Assembly: GCA_023489485.1 (NCBI GenBank)
Contig: JAMDCU010000106.1
Location: 1-45,845, forward strand
Reading direction: 5' to 3'
Source of the DNA: Chloroflexota bacterium
GTDB taxonomy: Bacteria > Chloroflexota > Anaerolineae > UBA4142
Length of the DNA stretch: 45,845 bases
Shown piece by piece: positions 25,452 to 33,699 of the stretch. The notes under the pieces are model-generated. The model saw only the letters and a program-made list of their open reading frames with translations, searched no databases and was not told where the DNA came from. Position 1 is the stretch's first letter. Each line of letters begins with the position of its first letter. The position numbers were made by a program, and so were the translations under genes.

Positions 25452-25491
25452 CCGTTTTCAAGTGAGACACTAACGAAAGGAGAAAGACCCG

Positions 25492-25899
25492 ATGAGTAGA
25501 ATCGGTTTGATTGCACTCGTTGCCATTGTATTGCTCATCTTCCTCGTCTTCGGAGCAGGTCTGCTCGTCCCCTTTGGTTGGGGATGCTGCGGCGGATGGA
25601 GGAACACAAATGGCTGGGCCATGATGGGACCCTGGGGAATGGGACCTTGGATAATGGGCGGATTCGGCTTTCCGTTGATTGGAGGAATCATGATGTTTCT
25701 ATTCTGGGCGCTGGTCATCGGCGGGATCGTGTGGCTGGTGGTCTGGCTGGTGCGCGGCGGCGCTCAATCGGCGTCACGCGCGCTGATGAGCACGCCGAGC
25801 ATGAATCAGACCCCGCTCGACCTCCTCAAAGTGCGCTACGCCAAAGGCGAAATCACCAAAGAGCAATTCGAGGACATGAAACGCGATCTCAGTGCGTGA
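25492..25899 (+). CDS. SHOCT-domain membrane protein, Trp/Met/Gly-rich
   Basis: 135 residues, ATG behind GAAAGGAG. An N-terminal membrane helix is followed by 'FGWGCCGGWRNTNGWAMM' and a Met/Trp/Gly-rich loop, a second helix, and a C-terminal SHOCT motif 'DLLKVRYAKGEITKEQFEDMKRDL'. SHOCT is a short helical module that anchors or oligomerises. The CC and Met-rich loop facing out could bind soft metals. Its promoter carries the tandem boxes of the preceding two-component system. It closely resembles the minus-strand SHOCT protein at 29107. Confidence 0.85.
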   Translation: MSRIGLIALVAIVLLIFLVFGAGLLVPFGWGCCGGWRNTNGWAMMGPWGMGPWIMGGFGFPLIGGIMMFLFWALVIGGIVWLVVWLVRGGAQSASRALMSTPSMNQTPLDLLKVRYAKGEITKEQFEDMKRDLSA

Positions 25900-25952
25900 G
25901 CACACAAGAAGGTTGGCATTCAGATCACGCTGATCATCGCGACATCGCATTT

Positions 25953-26008
25953 TCTTCACCAACTCCGCACTTCATGTTCATGACTTCTTCACACGCGAGT
26001 ACGATACT
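25953..26008 (+). promoter_or_regulatory. four tandem 11-bp regulator boxes and promoter
   Basis: TCTTCACCAAC, TCCGCACTTCA, TGTTCATGACT and TCTTCACACGC run at exact 11-bp spacing (25953-25996), then 6 nt and GATACT (26003-26008). The first two boxes are nearly identical to those at 25396, showing duplication or strong conservation of the site. Confidence 0.8.
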
Positions 26009-26043
26009 GTGGCCGTAACATCAAATTCCTGGAGGAATCGAAA

Positions 26044-26880
26044 ATGAAAGCTAAATTGCTTGCATTATTCGGTGTCGTGTTACTCGCCGGCGCACTGGCT
26101 CTGTTCAGTACGGTTTCGCCCGCCGCCGCGCAGGGTCCCACCCCAAATCCGACACCTGTACCTTATGGTCCATGGGGTAATTGGGGAGGGATGGGCGGAA
26201 TGATGGGACGCGGCATGGCGGGTGGTTATGGAATGCGCGGCTATGGCTGGGGCAATGCGCCTAGTCAGACGATCACTCCGACCGTCCCGTATGGCAACCG
26301 TTGGTGCTGCGGAGGCTGGGGTGGTATGATGGGTGGCTACGGCATGATGGGCGGCTATGGCTATCCACAGAACGCGACGCCGCTCACGCTTGACCAAGCC
26401 GTACCGCGCGTCCAGCAGTACATCGCCGCATACAATAATGCCGATTTGAAACTAGCCGAAGTCGAAGAGTACGCTTGGAACTTTTATGCCGTAGTCGAAG
26501 AAAAGAGTACGGGCCTTGGCGCGTTCCAACTAATCATGGACAAGGCCAGCGGCGCGGTCTATCCCGAAATGGGACCGAACATGATGTGGAATACCAAGTA
26601 CTCGCCGATGGGAAGTATGATAGGCGGGTTCGGATTCAATCAACCATCGGGTAAAATGACCGTGACGATCCACCAAGCCCGCAGCAACGCGGCCCAGTAT
26701 CTCAAAACGTATCTGCCGAATACCACAGTCGAGGACCAGGGGGATACGTTCTACGGCTATTACAACTTTGACGTGCTGCAAAACGGCAAGACCTATGGAA
26801 TGTTGAGCGTGAACGGGTACACGGGCGCGGTGTGGCTCCATACTTGGCACGGCGATTACATCGCCACGAAAGATCTCTAG
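26044..26880 (+). CDS. secreted Met/Gly/Tyr-rich protein with PepSY-like repeats
   Basis: 278 residues, ATG at 26044 behind GGAGG. A signal peptide ends near 'SPAAAQG'. Residues about 40-115 are dominated by Gly, Met, Tyr and Trp ('GGMGGMMGRGMAGGYGMRGY', 'RWCCGGWGGMMGGYGMM'). The rest holds two PepSY-like units ('LDQAVPRVQQYIAAYNNADLKLAEVEEYAWNFYAVVEE' and 'IHQARSNAAQYLKTYLPNT...'). The Met-rich region resembles periplasmic Cu-binding segments. It is likely induced by the upstream two-component system and may buffer metal in the envelope. I do not know a characterised homologue. Confidence 0.8.
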   Translation: MKAKLLALFGVVLLAGALALFSTVSPAAAQGPTPNPTPVPYGPWGNWGGMGGMMGRGMAGGYGMRGYGWGNAPSQTITPTVPYGNRWCCGGWGGMMGGYGMMGGYGYPQNATPLTLDQAVPRVQQYIAAYNNADLKLAEVEEYAWNFYAVVEEKSTGLGAFQLIMDKASGAVYPEMGPNMMWNTKYSPMGSMIGGFGFNQPSGKMTVTIHQARSNAAQYLKTYLPNTTVEDQGDTFYGYYNFDVLQNGKTYGMLSVNGYTGAVWLHTWHGDYIATKDL

Positions 26881-26903
26881 CCACCCACTGAGGACCGAAC
26901 GCG

Positions 26904-27161
26904 TCAATGTGCAGCCACAGGCGTCGCCGCAGGGGTGAGGTTCAACCGGACATAGATATCTGCGGCGATGGCTTCATCGACGGCAAATTGGATGAAGCCA
27001 CACTCGAACACGAACGAGGGGGAGCGGCGGAGCAAGCGAATCTTGCCGCCCGGCAGGATGCCCATCGCCATGATCTTCTGGAGGCGCCCTGCATCGGTCA
27101 TCCGGATGTACGCCACTTCCCCACCCTTCTCCGGCTCCAGCTCGTTGAGCGGAGCAATCAG
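26904..27161 (-). CDS. FeoA-domain protein
   Basis: The conserved part begins 'LNELEPEKGGEVAYIRM' and continues 'LQKIMAMGILPGGKIRLLRRSPSFVFECGFIQFAVDEAIAADIYV', a FeoA SH3-like domain. No ATG or GTG is nearby; a CTG at 27161 overlaps the TGA of the upstream gene (CTGA), so the start is probably CTG with coupled translation, giving 85 residues. The track's long ORF (to 27560) is a shadow. FeoA assists the FeoB Fe(II) transporter, but no FeoB is visible; stand-alone FeoA domains often sit beside C_GCAxxG_C_C proteins, as here. Confidence 0.78.
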   Translation of the reverse strand: MIAPLNELEPEKGGEVAYIRMTDAGRLQKIMAMGILPGGKIRLLRRSPSFVFECGFIQFAVDEAIAADIYVRLNLTPAATPVAAH

Positions 27162-27628
27162 CCGACCCGGCGTGGCGCGTGATTGTCGGCAGCACTCTCC
27201 TGGGGAAGCATCCGCAGCACGTGCTCGGTCACGGCGCCAGTGATCCGGATACATTGCTCCAGGTGTTCGGGACTGCCGAATTCGAACCTGCGGATGAGGA
27301 CTTTGCAGCACGTGCTCCCGAATTCCTCGTGGAACCAATCGTGCAATTCTTTGGCCTTCGCCAGTGCGGCGGCATTGTCTGCCCCCGGCTCGGTGCGACC
27401 ATATTTCAACCCGAGCGCCATGATTCCACCCGTCAATGCCCCGCACGAGCAACCCGCCAAGCCCATCCCCACGGGGAACCCGGAGGCGAGGCGAACAACC
27501 TCGGCCGGAACGGGCCGCCCGAGGTGATCGTTCACGACCGTGAACAGAGACTCGGAGCATAGATACTGCTTGTTGCGGTACAAATTCTCAGCTCGCGCCC
27601 TCAGTTCGGCAATTTTGTTCTCGTCCAT
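27158..27628 (-). CDS. C_GCAxxG_C_C family redox protein
   Basis: 156 residues from ATG 27628. The conserved Cys pattern is present: 'YLCSESLF', then 'GMGLAGCSCGALTGGIMALG' (the GCAxxG motif, here GCSCGALTGG), 'STCCKVLIRRF' and 'EQCIRITG'. Several extra Cys make a total of about six. The family is linked to anaerobic redox and metal handling but its chemistry is not established. The stop overlaps the FeoA-like CTG start, so the two are translated together. The DsrE-like gene lies 56 nt upstream. Confidence 0.88.
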   Translation of the reverse strand: MDENKIAELRARAENLYRNKQYLCSESLFTVVNDHLGRPVPAEVVRLASGFPVGMGLAGCSCGALTGGIMALGLKYGRTEPGADNAAALAKAKELHDWFHEEFGSTCCKVLIRRFEFGSPEHLEQCIRITGAVTEHVLRMLPQESAADNHAPRRVG

Positions 27629-27684
27629 GGATCCCTCCCAGACGACCTAAGTGTGATATCCTCACGACCGGTCTGTCAGGCCGG

Positions 27685-28026
27685 TCATACGCTCACCACT
27701 TTCGCGGCCCGCGCAATCGCTTCGAGGATATCTGGCATCCCGCCCACAATGCCGATTGCGCGCTGCTCGCTTAATCCAAAGTAATCCAGGCAAGTAGAGC
27801 ACACGACCAGTTCGACGCCTTTTTTCTCGAGCCGTCGGAGTTCGTCCAGGACCGGCGAACCCTTGCAGACGAGCTTCACGGCGTCGGTGTAAAAACAGAT
27901 TTGACTGGGCAGCGGGTCTGTTTCTCCGAGCAGGGTCAGGAATTTCACCGCCAGTTTCTGCTGCAGTTCGGCGGGACCCTCGCCCACGCCAAAGCGAGTG
28001 AAAAGAACGACTGTTGGGTTTGACAT
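27685..28026 (-). CDS. YedF C-terminal/DsrE-like protein, possible selenium metabolism
   Basis: 113 residues. The sequence follows the C-terminal DsrE-like domain of YedF proteins from end to end: 'VGEGPAELQQKLAVKFLTLL', 'ICFYTDAVKLVCKGSPVLDELRRLEKKGVEL', the Cys motif 'VVCSTCLDYFGLSEQ' and 'GIVGGMPDILEAIARAAKVV'. YedF is a marker annotated as selenium metabolism-associated in many selenium users. The N-terminal TusA-like domain is absent. With predicted selenoproteins in the window this gene may deliver or handle reduced sulfur or selenium; general DsrE sulfur-carrier roles are the alternative. Confidence 0.75.
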   Translation of the reverse strand: MSNPTVVLFTRFGVGEGPAELQQKLAVKFLTLLGETDPLPSQICFYTDAVKLVCKGSPVLDELRRLEKKGVELVVCSTCLDYFGLSEQRAIGIVGGMPDILEAIARAAKVVSV

Positions 28027-28617
28027 GATGGCTCCTCGTGATTGCTCGTGCAGTTTCAGCAGACAGGTGACCCGTTCGATCGCGCTAACCAGGTTGTTCC
28101 TGTCTGCCGCGGTGGTTGAGCATATCCATCTCGTACTTGTTTCCTTCGCGTGGCATCCAATCCGCGCCGCGTATCGGCATTACGGGCGGAAGGCATGAAC
28201 GCCCTCCGAGTGGCGCGGCCAAGATACATGGCGGCGTCCGTGCTCAACGGGGCTCATGACCGCGCCGAGAGAAGGAATACCTAAGGCTTCTCGTTCTCTT
28301 TGAAGGATCAGTAAATACTGGGATGGATCTTGCCGACTTGCTGCTGTCGACGCGTCTAGTCTCCGCGCCTGCCAACAGCAAGTGATAGGAAGGCGAGGTT
28401 ACCGGAGAGGCTGGACGCGCGTGAAGAATATGGCCGAATGCCGCACGGACATTCCGCATCCGACTCATCAAAGCTTGAGAATGATCATTCGTATTCCTTT
28501 CATGGGGTCTGCCTTTCGGCCTGGCTGTTCCGAATACCGAGGAGAGCTACTCTCATTCTACAGAGTCCAGTTCGACTTTGTCAAATGACCTGGGCCGGCC
28601 GGCAGCGCCCCTGTGGC
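28027..28617. other. 591-nt gap, no gene recognised
   Basis: Several short ORFs on both strands lack ribosome binding sites and protein-like composition. An inverted repeat GCAGACAGG/CCTGTCTGC (arms near 28060 and 28099, 31-nt loop) is the only structure noticed. Promoters for the DsrE-like gene are expected at the left end. Confidence 0.35.
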
Positions 28618-29094
28618 TCAAGGCAGCGTCTTCAAGTAGGCGAGCAGGTCGTTCCATTCCGCATCGGTCAGCTGCCAGTGTGGCATCGGCCAGTCGAGCG
28701 GTTTGCCCTCCGGGTCGAGCCCCTGTGTCACGGCGCGCCGGATCTGGTCATCGGTGTAGGTGGGACCGCGTGTCCCATCGGGCTCCGAAAAGCCAGCGGG
28801 GTCCGTGAGATTACGGTACGTGATATTGGGGCTCACGAACATCATCGTGCGCAGGCCGTGACCATCAGTGCCGTGGCAGCTGGCACAGCCGGCTTGCATC
28901 ATGCCCATACCGCCCGAGTAAGGAATGGGTTGTCCACTCGGGTCTGTGCCCGTCTGGAAGATCCACTGCCCCCGTGCGATCGGTGTGCTGGCGGCGGTCG
29001 CTCCTGACAGGATTCCGGTGCCAAGCAGTAAGAGACCGACAACCCCAACGGCGACCAGCACCAGGCCGCCGATCAGCCATCCTGTCCCTTTCAT
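28618..29094 (-). CDS. membrane-anchored mono-heme cytochrome c
   Basis: 158 residues with an N-terminal membrane helix (about 5-30) and a single heme site 'AGCASCHGTDGHG'. The likely distal Met is in 'LDWPMPHWQLTDAEWNDLLAYLKTL', a typical class I cytochrome c ending. It faces the extracytoplasmic side and carries electrons. GGGAGG lies upstream, and the SHOCT gene ends 12 nt before its start, so the two are co-transcribed. Confidence 0.92.
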   Translation of the reverse strand: MKGTGWLIGGLVLVAVGVVGLLLLGTGILSGATAASTPIARGQWIFQTGTDPSGQPIPYSGGMGMMQAGCASCHGTDGHGLRTMMFVSPNITYRNLTDPAGFSEPDGTRGPTYTDDQIRRAVTQGLDPEGKPLDWPMPHWQLTDAEWNDLLAYLKTLP

Positions 29095-29106
29095 CCCAGC
29101 CTCCCT

Positions 29107-29517
29107 CTACGGGGCGAGAGTGCGGCGCATTTCCTCGAATTGCTCTTTGGTGATCTCGCCCTTGGCGTAGCGCGCCCTCAAAATGTCGAGCGCCGCGTCG
29201 CCGGATGGCGCCGATAAGCCAGCCCGTCCCGTATTACGCATTAGCCAGACGACCAGGAGGACAATGCCGACCATAATGAGGGCCCAGAAGACGAGCGACA
29301 GAATCGCCCCTAGTGGGTTGTAGCCAAATCCTTGGGCACCGAACCCGCCCATCATGCCGCCCATGCCGCCGTAGCCGCCCATCATCCCGGGTCCCACACC
29401 TGCACTTGCGTGCGGTGCAAGTGTCATGCCCAGCCCCATCATGCCTGCTCCACCGATCAGCAAAACGATGAGGACCACAACGAGGACGATTCCAACAATC
29501 GTCGCGGTATTGTTCAT
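29107..29517 (-). CDS. SHOCT-domain membrane protein, Met/Gly-rich
   Basis: Start at ATG 29517, preceded by GGAGG; the track's 29622 start is too long. 136 residues: membrane helix, loop 'GMMGLGMTLAPHASAGVG' followed by 'GMMGGYGGMGGMMGGFG', second helix and SHOCT ending 'DILRARYAKGEITKEQFEEMRRTL'. The layout is the same as the plus-strand protein at 25492 except that it lacks the CC pair, so they are paralogues. Possible envelope metal-binding or assembly factor for the downstream cytochrome. Confidence 0.85.
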   Translation of the reverse strand: MNNTATIVGIVLVVVLIVLLIGGAGMMGLGMTLAPHASAGVGPGMMGGYGGMGGMMGGFGAQGFGYNPLGAILSLVFWALIMVGIVLLVVWLMRNTGRAGLSAPSGDAALDILRARYAKGEITKEQFEEMRRTLAP

Positions 29518-29870
29518 TTTGCCTCCATCCGGTGTTCCACCCTGCCAAAATGGCGCGAACCCCCCTGGTATCCGACACCACCCGATCATGAGTCCTAGTA
29601 ATAGGAGTACCACGTTTTGCACCTCAAGTCAATCGGGTCTATCCCTGTTTTTCGGACGTACACCTCATTCGAATAGTGTCGATTCATGAATCCACATATG
29701 CCACACTCGACCACACCAATCGGTGCATGGCATCGACCTGCTAATTAAGGAGGGCCATATCCCGGGACGTTCCGTTATCGGCAAAAGAAATACCCCGGTC
29801 TGACATTTCCCATAGATTCCGGTTAACGCGCGACCTGATTTTGACCGGATTTGAATTGACCCGCGTAGCG

Positions 29871-29888
29871 TGTTAGTATAGACTAACA
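29871..29888. promoter_or_regulatory. DtxR/IdeR-like operator upstream of the FTR1 operon
   Basis: TGTTAGT-ATAG-ACTAACA is a perfect 7-bp-arm dyad resembling the iron or manganese repressor sites of the DtxR/IdeR/MntR family (TTAGGTTAGxCTAACCTAA). A further half-site ACTAACATG lies at 29905-29913. TTGACC (29856) and TATAGA (29877) give a possible promoter with a short 15-nt spacer overlapping the dyad. Metal-dependent repression of the iron transport operon fits. Confidence 0.65.
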
Positions 29889-29929
29889 TGTAGCATTTCG
29901 GTTAACTAACATGCTCAAGGAGGGCAGAG

Positions 29930-31210
29930 ATGCTGGAAGCTCTGGTCATTACCCTACGAGAGGGTTTGGAAGCAGCGTTGGTGGTCGGGATTGTTTTCGC
30001 CTATTTGGCTCGCACGGGCCGGAGCTCGCTCAGGCGCTATGTTTGGGCCGGCCTTGTCGCCGCCGTCGCGGCAAGCATTGCGGGCGCAGCGCTCTTCCAG
30101 ATGCTCGGCATCAATCCGGACAATGAGATTTACGAAGGGACCGTGATGCTCGTGGCCGCCGCCTTTGTCCTGACGATGATCGTCTGGATGTGGCGCACGG
30201 GACGCTCGCTCCGCACCGAAATGGAAGAAAAGATGGAGCAAGTCTTCCGCTCCGACCGGTCGCGACGAATCGGTTGGGGTCTCGCGGCCTTTACCTTTGT
30301 CATGGTCTTTCGCGAAGGGATCGAAACCGTCCTCTTCCTCACGGCGCTCTCCGCCACCATCGGCGCCAACCCGCTCAACAACGTGATCGGCGGAGCTATC
30401 GGCCTCGTCTTCGCCGTCCTCTTTGGGACTTTGATCGCCAAGGGCGCCGTCCGGGTCAATTTGAAACGCTTTTTCTCCGCCACCAGCCTCGTCCTCCTCA
30501 TCCTCGTCGCCAAGCTCATCGCGAACGGCCTGCACGAGTTTATCGAGATCCATCTGATCCCCAGTTCGCCCGATCTCCTTGCGATCATTGGCCTGCTCAC
30601 GCGCGAAACGACCTCGCTCGTTATCCTCATGGCCCTCATCGCCGTCCCGGCGCTCCTGATCCTATGGGACACCTGGCGCGCCCCTCGCCCTACCCCCCTT
30701 GAAGGGGAATCGGCTCCCGACCGCCGCAAGCGGCTCGCCGGTTTCAATCGGGCGCGGCGCTGGGCGCTGGGCGTATCGGTCATGGCCCTCCTCATCAGCT
30801 CCATGCTGGCGTCGTCGCTCGTATCGGCCGCCGCACACGACAACGAAATGCCCCCGACCGAGAAGACGGCGCAAGACCAAGGCGTTCGCATTCCTGTGGC
30901 GGACGTGAGCGACGGCGAGATGCACAAGTACTTTTACTCCCATGAGGGCATCGGCATCCGCTTTTTTGTGATGCGCCGTAATGACGGCAGCCTGACCGCC
31001 GCGATTGATGCGTGCAGCATCTGCCCGGCCAAAGGCTACCGGCATGAGAATGGCGAGGTCATGTGCCGCAACTGCGATGCGCCGATCAACGTCGACACCA
31101 TCGGTGAACCCGGCGGCTGCAATCCCATCCCGCTGACCGCCAGCCTTGAAGGCGACGACGTGGTCGTATCCGTAACCGAGCTCATCGCCCAAGCCAACCG
31201 GTTCAAATAA
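29930..31210 (+). CDS. FTR1 iron permease fused to DUF2318 Fe-S domain
   Basis: ATG at 29930 behind AAGGAGGG; 426 residues. The first about 260 residues form a seven-helix FTR1 permease with the iron-binding REGLE motifs 'TLREGLEAALVV' and 'VFREGIETVLFL'. After another membrane helix comes an external DUF2318 domain with 'CSICPAKGYRHENGEVMCRNC' and 'TIGEPGGCNPIPLTA', its Cys set for a metal or Fe-S cluster. In the p19/FetMP iron systems of Campylobacter and others, FTR1, DUF2318 and two ABC permeases plus an ATPase form one operon; here FTR1 and DUF2318 are fused and the ABC genes follow. The periplasmic P19 protein is not seen. Confidence 0.93.
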   Translation: MLEALVITLREGLEAALVVGIVFAYLARTGRSSLRRYVWAGLVAAVAASIAGAALFQMLGINPDNEIYEGTVMLVAAAFVLTMIVWMWRTGRSLRTEMEEKMEQVFRSDRSRRIGWGLAAFTFVMVFREGIETVLFLTALSATIGANPLNNVIGGAIGLVFAVLFGTLIAKGAVRVNLKRFFSATSLVLLILVAKLIANGLHEFIEIHLIPSSPDLLAIIGLLTRETTSLVILMALIAVPALLILWDTWRAPRPTPLEGESAPDRRKRLAGFNRARRWALGVSVMALLISSMLASSLVSAAAHDNEMPPTEKTAQDQGVRIPVADVSDGEMHKYFYSHEGIGIRFFVMRRNDGSLTAAIDACSICPAKGYRHENGEVMCRNCDAPINVDTIGEPGGCNPIPLTASLEGDDVVVSVTELIAQANRFK

Positions 31211-31237
31211 ACCTACTCTCTGATTGAGAATCCGAAC

Positions 31238-32581
31238 ATGCTGATTCGAATCCTATGGCGCTCTCTTGAAAGACGCAAAGCGAGGATCTTGCTCGCCGTG
31301 CTTGCCGTTGCACTCGGCGCGGCTCTGGCGACCGCGCTGCTGGCGATTTCGTTGGACATTACGGACAAGATGGGGAAGGAGCTCAAGGCGTTTGGCGCGA
31401 ATATCGTCGCCGCACCCAAAGACCGTCCGCTCGCCGTTGAGATCGCCGGGATGCGCTATAGCAACGGCGAGACGGCGTATCTCAACGAAAGCGACCTACC
31501 CAAACTCAAAACCATCTTTTGGCGCAACAACATCGTCGGGTTTGCCCCCTTCCTGTCCGGGGCCGTCGAGGTCTCCTCGTCTTTGGCCACGCAGAGGGTG
31601 CTCTTGGTCGGAACGTGGTTCGATAAAGACATCCCGGTACCGACTGCCAAACGTCAGATCCTCTTACCTGGCAACGCCGTACGTGAAGTGACCCCGGACA
31701 GCGGCACGTTTACGACCGGGATGAAATCAATCGCTTCCTGGTGGCATGTCGAGGGAACATGGATCAATGACCGCAGCCCCGAACAAGGGGTGCTGGTGGG
31801 ACGCGCCCTGGCGCAGCAATTGCAGGTTCACGTCGGCGATCCTCTGCAGGTGACCTACCAGGAACGTGGCTATCCCATGACGGTCGCCGGAATCTTGAGC
31901 ACGGGAGGCGTCGAAGACCATCAGGTGCTGGGAGAGCTCGCGACGGCTCAAAAGATCTTTGATCTACCCGGCAAAGTGGAGCGGGTGCAGATCAGCGCGC
32001 TGGTGAAACCGGACGACGCGCTCGCGCTCCGGGCCAAGCGGGATCCTAAATCCCTGCCGCCCGAGGATTTCGTCACGTGGTATTGTTCGCCTTATATCGA
32101 CGCGGTAACTTTTCAGGTCGAGGAGGTGCTGCCGGGGAGCGAAGCTAGACCGATCCGCCAGATCGCCGAGGCCGAGGGCGCCTTTCTCTCGCGCATTGGA
32201 CTCACGCTCGCGCTGGTAACGATTATCGCACTCGCGGTTTCGGCTTTGGGTGTGATGGCAACGATGACTGCCACCGTCATGGAACGGAGGACAGAAGTTG
32301 GGCTCATGAAAGCGCTGGGAGGCCAAGACCTGCAAATCGCGGTCCAGTTCATGCTGGAAGCGACGGCGTTTGGCCTGCTGGGCGGCGTCCTCGGGTATGC
32401 CGCCGGACTGGGGTTGGCCGCTTTGATTGGGCAATCCGTCTTTGCCAGCTCCTTAACGTTCAATCCCTTGATTCTTCCCATCACGTTGGGGATTGCGGTC
32501 GCCATTGCCGTCCTGGGGAGCCTCGCGCCCGTGCGCCAGGCGATGCAGGTCAATCCGGTCGTGACCCTGCGGGGAGAGTAG
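31238..32581 (+). CDS. MacB/FtsX-type ABC transporter permease, first
   Basis: 447 residues, 27 nt after the FTR1 gene. N-terminal helix, a large external MacB-like domain (about 45-310) and a C-terminal FtsX unit of three helices ('ALAVSALGVMATMTATVMERRTEVGLMKALGG', 'GLLGGVLGYAAGLGLAALIGQS'). With the next permease and ATPase it forms an exporter-type ABC complex that in p19-like iron operons assists iron uptake by a still unclear mechanism. It contains an insertion in the external domain relative to the second permease. Confidence 0.9.
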   Translation: MLIRILWRSLERRKARILLAVLAVALGAALATALLAISLDITDKMGKELKAFGANIVAAPKDRPLAVEIAGMRYSNGETAYLNESDLPKLKTIFWRNNIVGFAPFLSGAVEVSSSLATQRVLLVGTWFDKDIPVPTAKRQILLPGNAVREVTPDSGTFTTGMKSIASWWHVEGTWINDRSPEQGVLVGRALAQQLQVHVGDPLQVTYQERGYPMTVAGILSTGGVEDHQVLGELATAQKIFDLPGKVERVQISALVKPDDALALRAKRDPKSLPPEDFVTWYCSPYIDAVTFQVEEVLPGSEARPIRQIAEAEGAFLSRIGLTLALVTIIALAVSALGVMATMTATVMERRTEVGLMKALGGQDLQIAVQFMLEATAFGLLGGVLGYAAGLGLAALIGQSVFASSLTFNPLILPITLGIAVAIAVLGSLAPVRQAMQVNPVVTLRGE

Positions 32582-32586
32582 ACGAC

Positions 32587-33699
32587 ATGTTTTGGCGAAT
32601 CTTGATGCAGTCCTTGCGGCACCGTTGGAAGCAGATTTTGATCGCTGTACTGGCCATCACGTTGGGAGCCAGTCTCGCCGCGGCCGCTCTTTCCGTTTCC
32701 GTGGGTATGGACGAGAAGGTGGGACGGACCCTGCGCGCCTATGGCGCCAATCTCATCCTCGTTCCGACGGACGCCTCCCTCGGCGCGACCGACGCCACTT
32801 TCAAGGCGAGCGACCTTGCCCGCCTGAATGAAACCAAGGCGGTTCTGGCGTATGCGCCTTTTCTCTATGGGGTGGTCGAAAGCCATAATCAGCCGGTCGT
32901 GCTCGTCGGCACATCGATCGATGCCGCCGTAAGGGTCAATTCCTGGTGGACGATAGAGCCGGGAATCCCGACGGATTCACAGGCCGCGCTCGTGGGTGTG
33001 AACGTGGCGAAGAAATGGGCGCTCAAGGTAAGTGATCCTCTCACGGTGCGTTTCCGCGATCAGGAGCAGACGTTCCATGTTGCCGGCGTATTAACCGCCG
33101 GAGGTGCGGAGGACGACCAGGTGATCGTTCCATTGGCTGCCGCCCAAACGCTCTTGGGTCGTCTCGATCAAGTGAGCCTAGTGCAGGTGAGCGCCCTCAC
33201 AAGCGACATTTCCATCGAGACAACGGCCCGCGCGCTGGAACAATCAGTCCCCGGCGCGCAGGCGAAAACCGTGCGCCAGATTGCCGAAGGTGAAGTCACT
33301 TTGCTTCGCCGAGTGCAGCTTTTGCTGGCGCTCATTGCTGCCATCGTGTTACTCGCCGCAGGCCTCAGCGTGGGCGCGACGATGGCCACGGTGATGATGG
33401 AACGGCGCCGCGAAGTCGCGCTCATGAAGGCACTCGGTGCGGAAGCGCGGCGCATCGGGAGCTTGTTTCTCGCCGAGGCGGGAGCGCTGGGTGTTCTCGG
33501 CGGCATCCTGGGCTATGTCTTGGGGTTTGCATTTGCCCAGATCATCGCGCAAAGTGTCTTTGCTTCTGCCGTTGGGCTGAATCTGTGGGTTGCAGCGGGT
33601 TCTCTGGGAATTGCCGTGAGCGTGGCCGTGATCGGTAGCGTCATTCCAATGCGGCGGGCATTGGCCGTTGAGTCGGCTGTTATCCTGCGAGGGGAATGA
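32587..33699 (+). CDS. MacB/FtsX-type ABC transporter permease, second
   Basis: 370 residues, 5 nt after the first permease. Same plan: N-terminal helix ('QILIAVLAITLGASLAAAALSVS'), an external domain, and 'SVGATMATVMMERRREVALMKALGAEARRIGSLFLAEAGALGVLGG'. It is clearly paralogous to the first, so the transporter is probably a heterodimer. Its stop overlaps the ATPase start (ATGA). Confidence 0.9.
   Translation: MFWRILMQSLRHRWKQILIAVLAITLGASLAAAALSVSVGMDEKVGRTLRAYGANLILVPTDASLGATDATFKASDLARLNETKAVLAYAPFLYGVVESHNQPVVLVGTSIDAAVRVNSWWTIEPGIPTDSQAALVGVNVAKKWALKVSDPLTVRFRDQEQTFHVAGVLTAGGAEDDQVIVPLAAAQTLLGRLDQVSLVQVSALTSDISIETTARALEQSVPGAQAKTVRQIAEGEVTLLRRVQLLLALIAAIVLLAAGLSVGATMATVMMERRREVALMKALGAEARRIGSLFLAEAGALGVLGGILGYVLGFAFAQIIAQSVFASAVGLNLWVAAGSLGIAVSVAVIGSVIPMRRALAVESAVILRGE

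Noticed and set aside
26904-27560. 218-residue minus-strand ORF in the track
   Set aside because: Only its last 85 residues are a FeoA domain; the rest is a shadow of the overlapping C_GCAxxG_C_C gene.
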